From the NCBI GenBank assembly GCA_945643635.1, contig CALZFC010000029.1, positions 3,341,001 through 3,405,000 of the forward strand: a DNA stretch of 64,000 bases, given 5' to 3'. The notes under the pieces are model-generated. The model did not search any database, was not told where the DNA came from, and saw nothing but the letters and a program-made list of their open reading frames with translations. Positions 21,196 through 34,587 of this stretch are shown one piece after another. Position 1 is the first letter of the stretch; every line of letters begins with the position of its first letter. This DNA is from Allodiplogaster sudhausi. Taxonomy: Eukaryota; Nematoda; Chromadorea; Rhabditida; Diplogasteridae. Position numbers and translations under genes: made by a program.

Positions 21196-23603
21196 ATGAT
21201 GGGAGATGGAGAGCCGATACAATACGGAGACGCGGCCAAGTAAGTCATTTTCCATTAAATATTTTTCTACCCACAATGAAAGCCCAAATTTGTTACCTTT
21301 TAACAACTCTAATGTGCAGTTGTTAATTAATGGCACTATAATGTTTAACAATAATCGTCATGAAATTGTCTAGCCTTGAGTTAGCCTTCGGTTACAATTC
21401 AATCATGCAATGATTCTTTGCTAAAAAAAATAAAGTTAACATTCTCATTCTTATATAGCATCTTTAGTTATTTTTTGTTGTTTGTTGTGTTGCTGTTGTA
21501 TCTTCGTTCTCTCTGTCTCTTGAAGACTTAGATGTCTTTCTCTTTCTCGTTATATCTTATATATAAGACATATAAATAACATAAAAAAATATATATATAT
21601 ATTTATATATATACTATGAATATAAGATATATATAGAAAGATATATAAGACTTATGTTTCTCCTTAAAGATACATCAACGACCCGTCCATCGAGATGGCG
21701 TGGGCGATCCAGACGTACGAACGTGCCAACATTCATATGAATCTGATCATGAGGTTAGCTAGCTCCCGAGACCCCGGTCATGACGAAATGTTCTATTCTT
21801 TTTTTAAGTAGTTAATATATATTTTTTTAATTTGATCGTTTTTTCTTTGCATATTCTCTTTATTCATTGTGCCAATTATTTGAATTACCAAAAAATATTC
21901 AGCGTTTGTTTTCTTTCCAGTGTTTCTGTGTAAGTATATATGCTATATAACTTAAAGAATGATAATTTAGGAGGTAGAAAGGAGGATTTTTTTGTATTTC
22001 AAAAATGAAGATTAGGACGTAATGAAAATGTCGTAAAAGAAACTTTTTTATTTCCCGCTTTCTCTTTCAGTGTCACTCCGAGCACGCTCCGTCTCAACAA
22101 GCATCAGGACACCATCTACAAGGACTTTAGGCAAAAGTTTCCCACTCTCGCCATCGAGAAGGTATTCACAGCAAGTAGTACATGTTTTTTTTAAAGACTA
22201 TTACAAGTTCTGCTAATTCTACTAAGATTAAATATTATTTAATGTGAGCTAGTTAAACTGCCGCGAGTTTTGAAGTTCTCAGAAAAAAAGATGCTTTATC
22301 ACTAATGGAAATCCCTGTCTGACAAGTTCTAAAATCTTTGGAAGTCAACTATCGACCTTTTCCATGATGTTCTTCATTTGCATACTAACAGTAAAATTGA
22401 ATAAGAAAAGGCAAAAAAAAAGAAAAAAATTTAATGAAGAACCGTTTAAGATAACTGAAGCTGAGCTGAAGGGCGAATCCAAGCCGTTGTGGCGTGAGTT
22501 TTGCGAGGCTTACGAGGTGGAATTCGTATTCTTTTTTTAATTATAGAAAATTCATTCCATTTATTCATTACAAAAAAAGTTATGTCTGTTGATTTGAAAA
22601 ATATTATGTTTCTTAGTGCGAAACATTAGAACTACTTATTCAGTGCCCGCGATATTCCGTGAATTATAGAAAAATTTTTAAAATTCTTTATGATAGATGT
22701 ATCTATTCATTTCGAAAAAAAAATGGGTTGCTTACAGAAAACGCACCAGATTATGATTAATCTATCGATATATGCACGCGTGTCTTCTCTTCCTATGAAC
22801 AACTTTTGAAAAGGATTAGCAAGACAGGAGAGTTATAGCCTTATAAAGCATTAATAAAGTTCGTTGAAGCTGTTTAAGGTTCTTTTGTAAAAAAAATTAT
22901 AGCTCATCATTTTCTCTTTTTTTTGTAGAATCTGGTCGAGGACTACAACATGGGCTCGCTTCTGCGAGTCGACGTCACCAAGTGCTACTCGGACGAAAAT
23001 ACGATCATTGTGCCAAGGGTACGGTATAATAGCTTTGTAAGTTACGGTATTCTAGCTTTTTAGGGTACTACTGTATCTCGGATTGTAGGGCACAGTATGT
23101 CGGGCACGATATTCTAGTTTTGTAGGAGTTCATTAGAATACCGTATCCTTGCGAAGGCTTCTTTAGATATCCTTTTATTCAATTCTATTTAAATGCCTTC
23201 CTTATAAGATGACTCTTGTAATAAATTGAGAAAGAACAAGCAGAAGATAAAAAAAACCTTCTACTACAGTAAGCCCCTTGTATGGCTCTCTAGATGACTC
23301 TCTTTCTTCAAACAAGTAGCCTGCTCCCTTATAATACCACTTTTAAACAAATCTGAATTGTTCGTTTTTGTTCTCCAGATGATTTATCTGGCGGTCGAGA
23401 TAGCACGCAACGTCGAGGGCATAAACGATCGCTCTCGCTCTGCATTCACTGCCGACCATCAGCAGAACGAGGCGAAGGAGAAGGCTGAAGAGGAGCAGCA
23501 GCAGCAGCAGAACGGAGGCTCCGCCCACCCGTCCGGTCAAGAGGAAGACTCCGCCCACCCGTCCGGAGAAGCCAACGAAGACTCCGCCCACCCGTCCTCA
23601 TGA
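21196..23603 (+). CDS. PBDC1: PBDC1 homologue (polysaccharide biosynthesis domain-containing protein 1)
   Basis: Six exons join in phase: 21,196-21,239, 21,670-21,753, 22,071-22,161, 22,451-22,516, 22,929-23,018, 23,379-23,603; 199 codons plus stop. The protein matches PBDC1/CXorf26 from end to end: YINDPSIEMAWAIQTYE against human YGNDPDIEMAWAM, IYKDFRQKFPTL, KPLWREFCEAYE, LVEDYNMGSLLRVD, YSDENTIIVPR and IAVEIARN-like LAVEIARNVEG. PBDC1 is a small conserved cytosolic protein with links to co-chaperone function; its exact role is poorly defined. The C-terminal tail is lineage-specific: a Gln run, then three repeats of SAHPS from a CCGCCCACCCGTCC DNA repeat. Acceptors are TTTCAG, TTTGTAG, TCTCCAG, and AAG for exons 2 and 4. 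NUP58 follows 0.8 kb downstream in the same direction. Confidence 0.93.
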
Positions 23604-23676
23604 CATCACCCAGAGTTACCCATTTTCCACATACACACGCGCGCGCCTTTTTCTATCCCGAACCGGTATTCATCTC

Positions 23677-23776
23677 AACCCAATCTTGTGGTATTCAACA
23701 CAATCTTTTGGTATTCAACCCAATCTTTTGGTATTCAACCCAATCTTTTGGTATTCAACCCAATCTTTTGGTATAT
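23677..23776. repeat. 20-bp tandem repeat in the PBDC1 3' flank
   Basis: Five copies of GGTATTCAACCCAATCTTTT with small changes in the first (CTTGT, CAACACA). It lies 75 bases after the PBDC1 stop, so probably in the 3' UTR. No unique spacers separate the copies. Confidence 0.9.
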
Positions 23777-24390
23777 CTCTTACAAAAGCACGTCAGGCCT
23801 TGCTTTTTTTAAAGGAAAACAGAGAAAGAGAGAGATTTTTATTCGATGTTCTCACTTTTCATTTGATTTTGTTGGAAGAATTGCACCGAAAATTTGCGAT
23901 TTTATTTTTGGCAAGAAAATAAGAACAATTTTTGTTGTCTGCAGCCTTCCCCCCTCGTCCCTCTGCCCGTATTTTCCGGATTTTTCTTGTTATTGATGTC
24001 TTGTTGTTTTTTCTTCCCAAATCAAGACTTTGTAACCTCAAACATATGAAGTGTGTTTTTCCTTGGACCTCAAGCTTGCTTGTGTTAGAGGATGTTCTTT
24101 TTTTTACATTGAAATATGTTCAGTTATATCTCATTCTCAGATATGGCAGAGTCATTGCACTTGTTGAACTCTATCTGTGGAGAGAGCTTTTGTTACGAAT
24201 CATATAACAAATGATAAATAGTGATCGAAATGTGGTGTTTACTTTACTTTTTACTTTGATATTTGTCGTTTTTATCGACATCAGATACTTCTTGTCAGAA
24301 TGTTAATTGGAGATATTAGTTAGCTTGGTATGCTATGTGAGTTGTACTTTGTACTATAGATTTTTTCCTCAGTGATTATTTGCAGACACC

Positions 24391-26657
24391 ATGACGTTGA
24401 CATTTGGGACAGCTGCACCACTCTTTGGATCGACAACAGGTTCGTTTTTTTAAATACAATTTAAATATATATAAAATATATTTATATATATATATATTAC
24501 TGTTCACGCATAAAAAAATTATATTAATTTGATTTAAGGATTCCTACTTACCATTAATAAATTATCGGTGAAATACGATGTTCATGCTTGACTGCTCTAC
24601 AGTAGTTAGGGGATGATTTGAAGAAAAGGATAAAAGCACGAAACCCTCAGTTTTTTTTTGTTGTTTCGGAAGGCCATCATCATACATTTGAGTTTTTTTA
24701 CATTCCACGCCTACAAATGGTCAACGTTTTTTTTTTAATTAGAAAATTTTTTTTCTCAAATATATATAAATATTCTTCCCATTTCATAGCCGCTCCACCG
24801 TCTCTCGGCACGGCAACTTCACTCTTTGGCGCCGCGCCTACGGTAGCCAGTCAGTAAATATTTTCTTTTTTTCTTTTATTTATTTATTAATGAAAAAAGT
24901 AATTAATTATGATTTTATTGTTTTAAAAATTTCAAAATTAAAAAGAGTAATTAGACTTTAAAAAATTTTCATTCTAATATTGTAGCTACGCCAGAAAGTT
25001 GGCAAAATGTGCCGCATGCTAATAGCCGTCGAATAAAATTAGGAATAATTTGCGAGATTTTGCGAATATATCTTGAAAAAAAAATTCGGTTATTTAGTTT
25101 AAAAAAAAAACCTTAAAAAAATTTTCAGCGACTTCGGCACCCCTGTTCAGCGCGCCAGCTCCAGGTAATTAATTAATTAATGAGCTTCATTCTTTAGTAA
25201 ATAAATTTCACGAAATACATTTAATTTGTCAACTGCTTTGCAAAGGGTATATGCACATTTATAACGACCCGGTAGCTTTCATATAGGCTGTTACTTGCAG
25301 TAAAGTCCAAACTAGATTGCAAATGTTAATTGCATCGCTCTCCTTTGTCTAATGAATAAAAGCACTTGTCTTTTGTTGTCTAAATTACTAAATTACTTGA
25401 ACTCTAACGAATAGTTCTGATGATAGTATTGTGGTCTAAAATTGCAGCGCCCGCCAGTTCTTCAGCGCCCTTGTTCGGCGCGGCTCCAGTCGCAAGTGCC
25501 GCTGGAAGTCTCTTTGGCGCGGCGGCGGTTCCCTCAGTTGCGGCCACCACAGCGGCGAGCTTGTTTGGCGGCGCCACCATCGCGACAGCGGCCCCCAGCT
25601 TGTTTGGCACAGTGCCAACAGGTTCGCATTTTAAAATACATTTAAATTTTTAACTGAAAAGTTTGTAAGCTTACCTTAAAAGTTACTGTATAAATAAAGT
25701 AAATAAAATGAACTATATTATTAGTAGGTCTAGCCGGTATTTTGCTTTTGAAGAAAAATAATAAAGAAATTTTTTTCGCAAGGGAGCTAATTTGGTTTGA
25801 TAACTTGGAGAAAAAAATATGAATAAGACAATAATACAATGAATAAGGCAATAATCAATCAATCAATCAATCAAAAAGGTGATCGTTTCTCTTCAGCGAC
25901 AACCACGGCGGCACCTTTATTCGGCGGCGCGACGCCCGCTGTCTCTTCCTCTTCCTCTGCCGCCGCGCCTCTCTTTGGCGCGACATCAGCCGGTGAGCAT
26001 AAATGAGAGGACTTTAGCCCCCCGGATAGTAGCCTTTTTCACTTCGTCATAATTTTTAATAGATGGGTTTAATTAATTAATTAAAGGTGACTACTTGAAA
26101 AAGGCTTTAAAATTGGCTCGGTAGAATTGTGCTCGCGGTGGTGAGTTTTTTTTTGCATTGTATGGAATGAGAAGGAGAGAGAAAGAGAGAGAGAGAGAGA
26201 AGGAAGAGAGAGGGAAGGGAGGGAGAGAGAGGGAGAGAGAGAAAAAGAGATTTCATAATTTCAGCAGCCACCACGACTGCTTCTCTCTTCGGTGCGCCTG
26301 CCACAGCAGCAGGAGCAGGAGCCAAGCCACTTTTTGGCGCGCCCGCAACCACCACGGCGACCACGTCACTATTTGGAGCAGCACCCGGAGCCACAGGTGA
26401 GTGGAATGGAGATATTTTCTCATATCTCTCTCTCACATCTCTCGCCGCCTCTCTCTTTCTATCTCTGTCTCTGTCTCTCTCTCGTCTTTCTTTCTCTCTC
26501 TCTCTCGTCCTCTCTCTTTCACTCTCTCTCTCTCTGTCTCTGTCTGTCTCTCTCTCTCTCTCTCTCGTTCTTTCTTTCTCTCTCTTTTTTCCTCTCCCCC
26601 TTCCTCCCGCTCTCTCTAAAGTCAACCTCGCTCTTTATTTCTTTTTCTTTCTTCTCT

Positions 26658-26705
<48 letters not shown>

Positions 26706-26707
26706 CT

Positions 26708-26754
<47 letters not shown>

Positions 26755-28374
26755 CCTCGTCTCTTCTCTTTTCTCTCTTTCTCTTTCTCTCTGTCTCTCT
26801 CTCTCTCAGTCGGCGGCGGTCTCTTCAACACGGCTCCGACCGTCACAGCAGCAGCTGCGCCTCCTTCCATCGGCCTCGGCGGCACTTCGTCCGCATCCGC
26901 GGCATTAGGAGGAAGCACCGGAGCGGCCAAGGTGGGGCAGAGAAAGTTGTTCTTTAAAGGAGATAAAATAAGCATTCTTTTTTTTTCTTCAAAAGAAACA
27001 ATTCGTTTTTTTTCTCTTCTTCAAAGGAAAACAAACAAGTCTACAGTATGCCTTTTTCTCGTTCTAAGGAAAAATATCCGCTGCGAAGTGATTCCTTTGT
27101 TTTCCATTTATTCGTTTATGTTGTTGGTCATAAAAATTAATAACAAAAAATAATAATTTGTAAAGCAAAAGTTGTAAGGCAAAAGTTGTATCTCTCTCTC
27201 TCTCTCTCTCTCTCTTTCAATGTCTCTCTCTCTCTCTCTTTCAATGTCTCTTTCTTTCTCTATTGCTCTCTTTCTTTCGCTCTCTCTATCATCTCTGCTT
27301 TCCCTCCCAGGGCTCATCGCAAGAGACGGAGAACATTCGCGAATCGAAGCTGGAGCAAGTGCACATGGAACTGCTGCAGACTGTTAGGTGTGTGACACTT
27401 ATTGCATCCATTATAAGTAAAGTTTAAATGGCATCCAAATTTTGTGAGATTTGATGGTATCAGATTTCATAATATCAGGGTTTGTCTATAAATGCAAGCG
27501 ACTACACAAAAACCCTGGTTTTGTTATTATAAAAAAAATTATTGATATTTACTTTGCCTAAATGTGTGACAAGTATTTACAATATGTGCACAGACTAATA
27601 ATCCGGAGAAATGTTTTTTTTTATAAATTATCTTTTTATGGGCGCTTTAATGAGATGACGTCATGAACGATTATCTTTTATCAATGTATTCTTTCAGAAA
27701 AAGAATGGATGAGAATAGGAAGCTCGCAGACGAGTTTGCGAGCTCTTCCAATGATGAATGCCTCCAGATTGGCGGGCGGGTTAAGCAGGTAATCATAATC
27801 GTAATAATTTTTATATTTTATTTTCAAATAAATTTTTTAATATTAAAATTTTTTTTGAAAACAAAAAAAAAGTATGAAAAATGAAATGCTGATAAGAGCC
27901 TTTTTTCTTTTTTTTCTTCGAATTTACGGCTGACTCAGTGTAAATTTTTCATGTTAGAAAGGAGTCGTTTAGACAAGAAATATCTTTTAAAAAGAAATTA
28001 GAAAAGAAGAATGAGAGAGAGAGAGAGAGAGAGGTACAGACTTCACAATTCCAATTATTTACTCTCTGCATCTTTGCCCCCCGTCTCAGCTCTCTCGTCG
28101 TCTGGCCGCTCTGACTTCTGCGAGCTCTTCGAATAGTTCTGACGTAGCGCGCTGCGCCCAGCGATCAGCGAGGTACTGTGAACGAAGACTGATTATAGAC
28201 TGATTTATTGACTGACTTTTTTATCGTCAAATAAAAAAATATAATTATTTATTTTTTTTTTATTGGGGTATAGCAATACCTATAAAGTTTTTAGTCGTGT
28301 TTTCATTTCTAGATTGGGAATGCTGGGTTATTTTCTCGTTAAAATGATTTAATTAGTTATGATATCATTAATTC

Positions 28375-28421
<47 letters not shown>

Positions 28422-29535
28422 GCTCTCTCCAGAGATCTTCACCTTGGCGAGGCTGCTGCGCGTCTCCACGAACAGAGCACGAGGGGCCAGTACGCGACGG
28501 CCAGTCAGCAAGCAATCCAGTCAGTTGGGGGGGAAGAGGATCGATGAGGCTTAAGCAATACTTAAGGATCTTAGCCTTAATGACCTTAGTGACCTTAGCT
28601 TTAATGATCTTAGTGACTTTAGCCTTGATTTAATTAGTGACTTTAGCCGTGATGAATGTATTGCTTGTGACCATAGCCTTAGTGATTTTAGCCTTGATGA
28701 ACTTGCCTTTGAAACAAGGGTGTCCTTTGGGTCATCTCTTGAAAGACCGTTGCGCTCAAGTGAATCCATCTATTCAATTAGACCTAAGCAGCATTAGTGA
28801 CTTAAGCCTTCAGAACGCGTGTAACCATAGTTAACTACTGCTGGACAAATAGGTAATGCGAATACAGCTTGAAAAGAAATTTATCACAATAACATAGTAA
28901 TATTAATGATCATATAGATATTAAATAATAATGCTAATATAATGTCTGAGTACGACCAAGTTTGTGATCATTGAGGCTTTTCTTTAAATAATTATTTTAT
29001 ATTTCATTTAGTTTCATGCATGACTATGGAAATGTAATGTTAATGTTAACTATTTTAAATAATTAAATAATAATATTTCAGATACATGGCCGAGTTGGTG
29101 GGCGAATATGACTCGTGTCTCAACAGTTATCAGTCCATTGTGGCCGAGCTCGCGAAGCAACTGAAGAAGATACAGAGTGGACAGGTAATCTAATCAGTTC
29201 ATTTATTATGATTAATTAATTAATTTAATTAGTCAAGTTTCACAGTGAAATGTTACACATTTGGAAAAAGTTATTATTACGAGAGATAGAGAGAGAGAGA
29301 ATAAACATTACACTGGAAAGCAATGCGAGAATGGATGATGGTAAACAACTCGCAAAGTAGTTACAAATGAAATATTATGAACAGGTGATTTTCTTAGCTC
29401 TGTTTTTGATATTAGTCTAGAGAGACAGCTTATATGTCGATACAGAGAAATAAAAAGAGAATATAGAATCCTGCTTCCTACTTTTTGTCCATTCCATTAT
29501 CTGATCTCTCTCCCTTCTCTCTCTCTCTCTATCTC

Positions 29536-29584
<49 letters not shown>

Positions 29585-31091
29585 CAGTGTTCTCTCAGCG
29601 AACGCGAACTGAGCGAGCATCTCAAGCGTTTCGACGCCATCTTCACCACGGTCGCCGGGCAGCTCCAGCAGAGCAACGAGCGCATTCAGGTATCTGACCC
29701 ATTGATAATACCGTCTGGTTACGGTATCCATCTTGCAGAGTTACGGTAGATATCCACAGAATAATGGCAACATGTTGTATCAAAAAGGTCAAGGCTGTTT
29801 ACAGAAAAGTATATTCAAGGATATAATAATGTTTTTTAAACATCTAAAACAGTACCTTTAATATTAGTTATCATTTCTTCGTCTTCTACAGGATCTCAAG
29901 GACCAATTCGCAGAGGATCAGCCGGAGCTATTTGGCCGGGGCGGAGGAGGAGGAGGAGGAGGAAGCCTTAGCGGAAGTCCCTGGGGACGCGGGGGAGGAA
30001 GAGAAGAATCCATGTACGAAGAGGAAGGAAGAGGAAGCAGAATAGAGGAGGTGCCAATGACTCAGATTAGAGGAGAAGAAGCGATGCCATCGCAGTCCAG
30101 TCTCATGCGATTGGGATTGTTTGTCAAGCCGCAAGCGGGTACGGTATAAGAGTATTTTTTATTGATTATTTTTTTAACAATTATATTAAATTTTATCAAA
30201 ATTTTTTTCTCTCTCTCGAATTTATCTTCATTTGAAGACGAGGAAAAAAAAGGGGTTTTTTTTTAAATTTTTTTTTACTAATTAAATTTTTAAGAAAAAA
30301 ATTGTCAGGCGAATTTGAAATAAGTATTTTTATTTTATTAAAAAATTAACAATGTTTGCCAGGCGCCATGGGAGCGACCGGCGTCGGCGGTGGCGGTCTC
30401 TTTGGCACGAACACCGCTGGCACCACCACTGGCGGGCTCTTCTCGTCGATGCAGCAGCCGAAACCGTTCAGCTTCGCTAATACATCAACTGGTATCTATC
30501 GGTTTTTTTTTTCTTTTTCTAATATTATAAATTATATTTTTTTTTTTATTCTTTTAAAATACCACTGACAGCTTCTTTGCCATACCTTGAACTGGTACCT
30601 TATCTGTCTCATTCTCTTCCTTTTACAGTAAATTATTCTTTTATATTATTTAATTTCTTATTTCGCAAACTGGTTTATTCATTTATTCCACTTGAAATTA
30701 TATTTAATAATAAAAAATTCGCCACTAATTATCTTGGAGATTTTTGGTGAAAGGTCGAGCTTGATATGTGCGAGTAAAATGTATGCATTAACGGGAATAA
30801 GATTATTAATTTCAAATTTAGATTTTTTTTTTATTTAATATTATTTTTTTTGAATATCTTATGAATTCTAATGTTCCACCAGGCTCGTTATTCGGCGCTC
30901 CGGCAACCACGGCAGCGTCGACTTCTCTGTTCTCTTCGCCCGCGCCGACTTCGCTGTTCTCGGCGCCAGCTACCTCAACGGCTGGCGCCGCTCCCGCCAC
31001 CGGCGCAGGAATGACATTTGGGAAGACGCTGTCCAACAACGCCTCCGGCCTTCTCTTCTCCGGCTCAGCAAAGCCATTCGGAGCCAAGTAG
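24391..31091 (+). CDS. NUP58: Nucleoporin NUP58 (p58/p45; nematode NPP-4 type)
   Basis: Sixteen exons join in phase to 598 aa, about the length of human NUP58: 24,391-24,439, 24,790-24,849, 25,129-25,164, 25,448-25,621, 25,897-25,992, 26,265-26,396, 26,810-26,931, 27,311-27,387, 27,698-27,788, 28,090-28,172, 28,433-28,519, 29,082-29,184, 29,588-29,689, 29,892-30,138, 30,363-30,491, 30,883-31,091. NUP58 forms the central channel of the nuclear pore with NUP54 and NUP62. The N-terminal third has many FG motifs, mostly LFGA or LFGG, in Ala/Thr/Pro-rich sequence. Exons 8-14 encode the coiled-coil core, with YMAELVGEYDSCLNSYQSIV and LKRFDAIFTTVAGQLQQSNE matching the human YFRILVQQFEVQLQQY and IYQTFVALAAQLQSI regions. 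The C-terminus returns to FG repeats and ends SGSAKPFGAK. An acidic Gly/Arg-rich insert follows the coil. Introns before exons 7, 8, 11 and 13 end in long CT tracts. The last exon has a duplicate at 35.3 kb. Confidence 0.92.
26420..26808. repeat. (CT)n tract forming the end of NUP58 intron 6
   Basis: CT-rich for almost 390 bases, ending CTCTCTCAG directly at the exon 7 acceptor (26,809). Smaller tracts do the same at 27,191-27,310, 28,379-28,432 and 29,503-29,587. Confidence 0.9.
28550..28720. repeat. Degenerate short-period repeat in NUP58 intron 11
   Basis: Variants of TTAGCCTTAATGA and CTTAGTGACTTTAG follow each other with a period of about 15-18 bases. It lies just after the donor of exon 11 (28,519). 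On the minus strand it gives a spurious RLKSLRSL repeat. Confidence 0.7.
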
Positions 31092-33286
31092 TCTATGAGA
31101 TCTCCTCTCTCCCCGAGTTATTTGGATTTATTGACTTGCTTTTCTATGAACCATTTTTGTGCTGTTATTTTTAAAATGTAATTTCAGCGGTTCTCATGCT
31201 ATTTATTGCTTTTGACGTTTTGAAGTTCAGTGAAGGAAATGATACAAATGATGCACTTTGTGAACGTTTTTTTTTTGCCAGGAATTGTCTTATGAATAAA
31301 GGAATTAAGTCAGCTTAGTTTTAATTGGATTAATATTAAATGCGAACGAAACAAGCGGAATTATGAAAAGTATAAAAGGAGAAAGTGAATCGATACGAGA
31401 ATCTGGAAACAGGAAGGTGATTTCGCAATGACTGGGGAGAGCAGAATGGACGGAATCGACGTCACTTCCTAGATTCATTATTTTGAAATTCGCTGTCTCT
31501 CACACTCTCTCTTTCACTCTGCCTCTCTCCCTCTCTCCTTATCTATCTATCTATCTCCTTACCTCTTCACGTGCCTTATTTTCCCGAGACTGAGCACTTT
31601 CCGCAGTTGAGAAGTCGCCGCTCTTCGTCTCCATGCACAAATGCAAATGAAGACTTGCACGAATGACCGAATGTAGGCTACGTTAGTGACGGAACTTCTA
31701 CGACTTTCTCATCTTCTTTTAATATCACCACGCGGAATAAAGACCTTCGTTGTATCAGCTTGATAGTCGGTGGATGATGCTTTACACACAGAAAAAATAT
31801 TCGTGATATTTCACGAAATGAGACACTAATATATTAGCATGATTAGCTACACACTAATACTATTCGCAAAAGATGCAGGAAGAATTAGTGTGTATGCGAG
31901 GAAGTATTCGTAAAAGGACGCCGCTTCCTGGCGGACATCGCAAACGCTTGCCATTTTTTGCTGTTTTTTAATATTCTCGGACAATTTTCGATGTTAATTA
32001 CCACTCGTTTTCGATATCTAATTAGCTAGCCTTGTGACACACCCTCTCCTTCATTCTCTCGCTCTTTCTCGCTCTCTCTCTCACCTTTTATCCGGTTTAA
32101 AACCGCACTTAATTTCGCAGCTTTCTCAAGAAAAAAATTGTTTCTATCGATTTCTCTCTGTCTCTCTCTCTCTCTATCTCTATCTCACTCTCTCTCTCTC
32201 CCACCATCCTACGGATTAAGTTAGCTAATTATCTTACTTTTGTGAACGGAATATTTCACTGTGTTTGGCATTTCAGTGACAAAAATAACAGTGAAATAGA
32301 ATAAAATTCCAACAAAGTTCACAAAAGTCGATAATTTAGCTAACCTGTGATCCGTTGTGATGATGGGAGTCGATGCCGTTGTCTGTGCCTGGAAGTAGAC
32401 AGAGAGAGAGAGAGAAAGACATTTTGCTCCTGACCGTACCCGAACCACCACCCCCCGCGCGCAATTTTCCCACGTTAACCACCAGGCCACCAACACACCC
32501 ATTCACCTCTCGGCATTGGATAACCTAGTGATAGGGGGGAAGGGTCGTTTTGGTGCTATCCTAGTGGGGGGGGGGCAAAATATTTTTCTTTCTAATTGAC
32601 CCCAAATCGTGCACAGGGGGGTCTTAGGCCACGGGGAACACGAATCACTCTCTTCTTTCTCTATCTTGATCTCTTTCCGCCTCAGTTTACATATCTCTCT
32701 ATCTCTATCTCTCTTTCTCATTCTCTCTCTCTCTCTCTTTCTCTTTCTCTGCGACCCGTGAGCTCGAAAACCTCTCAAATCGCAGAAAATTTGCCAGTTA
32801 AACGACCTTCGCAGCCTTTTTTTGTAGTTTTGGGTGTTTAAACGATTAAAAGGAGCAACTATTAAATAAATAAAAGCCTGCGAAAGTGGAAAAACTGGCA
32901 TACCTGGTTTGTTGAGTCTTATTGGATTCACCTTTTTTTCTCTCTAAAAGGCATCTTTTCGTCAGGATCATGCGATATTTTGTTGTTTTTAATACAACGT
33001 GGCGCAACATTTGGTTGAAAGCTGTTGTCTGATCATACTCTAGCAGTTCATTATTGTTGCTAACAACATTCGTGGTTGATGAACATAATCAATGAAAATA
33101 GAGGGAGAGAAGGATAGAGAGAGAGAGGGAGAAGGAGAGAGAAAGGGACACAAGAGAGAAGGCGAGCGAGAGAACAAGAAGCTTTCAAGACCGACTATCT
33201 CTTCATTTTAATAACTGCGAATCGATTTTTACAATCGATTAGCAGTTAATTGAATGAAAAGAGAGCGAAACAGAGAAAGAGACAGT

Positions 33287-33329
<43 letters not shown>

Positions 33330-33930
33330 TTGGATAGAGAGGAGGAAGAAAGAGCGAAAGAGCGGGAGAGAGGAAAAGAGGATGAGAGAGAGAGAGACAG
33401 AGAGATACAGACAGAGAGAGAGAAAAAGAGAAGTTGCAATTAAAACGCGACTGACGGGCTCTTTTATTTCAAGACAATTACAATCGCAGAGAAACAGCTC
33501 AAAAATAAAAAAAAATTAACGGAATAATGTACATTTTATTATGTTGCACGAAAAGAAGATAATGTAAAATATGTAAAAGTGCACAAAAAGTCTTTTCGAG
33601 CACTTTTGCTCGCATTTGAATGTGAACATCTAAGTGTCGCAGCTCGACGTTGCCTAACTTGCCAGATCGGACGAGATCGGTACTTCGTGTCTGGCAGCAG
33701 AATTTCCTAATTCAATGTTCTTTGTGTATTTGTGTATTTGTCGGCGCAGATTACGAATTCTTACTGTACATCGATTTCGTAAAAATTACAATCGCAGAGA
33801 AACAGCAAAAAAAAAAGCCACCTGTTCTCTCACGTATCTCGCTTTCACTGATTTTCATTGCTTATATATATATATATTTTTTTTTAATTTGTCTCGCTTT
33901 CTCTCTCTGTGTCCTTCAGTTCTCTTGCTT

Positions 33931-33961
<31 letters not shown>

Positions 33962-34414
33962 TTTTTCTCTGTCTCCCTCTCTCTCCCTTCTCTCTCTCTC
34001 TCTCTCTCTCTCTCTTTTCTCTCTCTCTCCCTCTCTCTCCCTTCTCTCTCTCTCTCTCTCACTTGCTAAATTCGACGAATGACGAACTCCGTTCAGAAGC
34101 ACGACAGCGATAATTCCTCCCCAGATTCTCAAAGTCGGCCAACAAATAGTCAGCAAGTTGGCGTTGTTTGCACATGCAAATGAAGCTCTAATAAATCCGT
34201 CAGATCTCATCGAACGGCCGAATATACTACGTTAGTGGTGCCGTCCTTTACTCTCTCTCTTCTTCTTTTAATAAACAAATTGAAGTTTGCGTACTCCTGT
34301 AATATGCAGCGTCAACATGGTCAAAACCATCTCTCTATCACATTTCTCCGTGTATATCTCTTTCTCAATTTTTTTGTTGCTCTTTTTTAAATCTCTCTCT
34401 CTCTCTTTTTTCTT

Positions 34415-34450
<36 letters not shown>

Positions 34451-34519
34451 GCTCTCTGGTTGTCTCTCTGTCTGTCTCACTCTCTCTCCCTCTCTCTCTC
34501 TCTCTCTCTTTGTCTCTCC

Positions 34520-34587
<68 letters not shown>

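Noticed and set aside
23677..23776. CRISPR-like 20-bp repeats (also 61,712-61,801)
   Set aside because: The copies are directly adjacent with no unique spacers, and the genome is eukaryotic. They are tandem minisatellites.
21196..31091. PBDC1-NUP58 operon
   Set aside because: Same strand and close (788 bases), but nothing in the sequence shows polycistronic processing; I saw no spliced-leader-specific signal.
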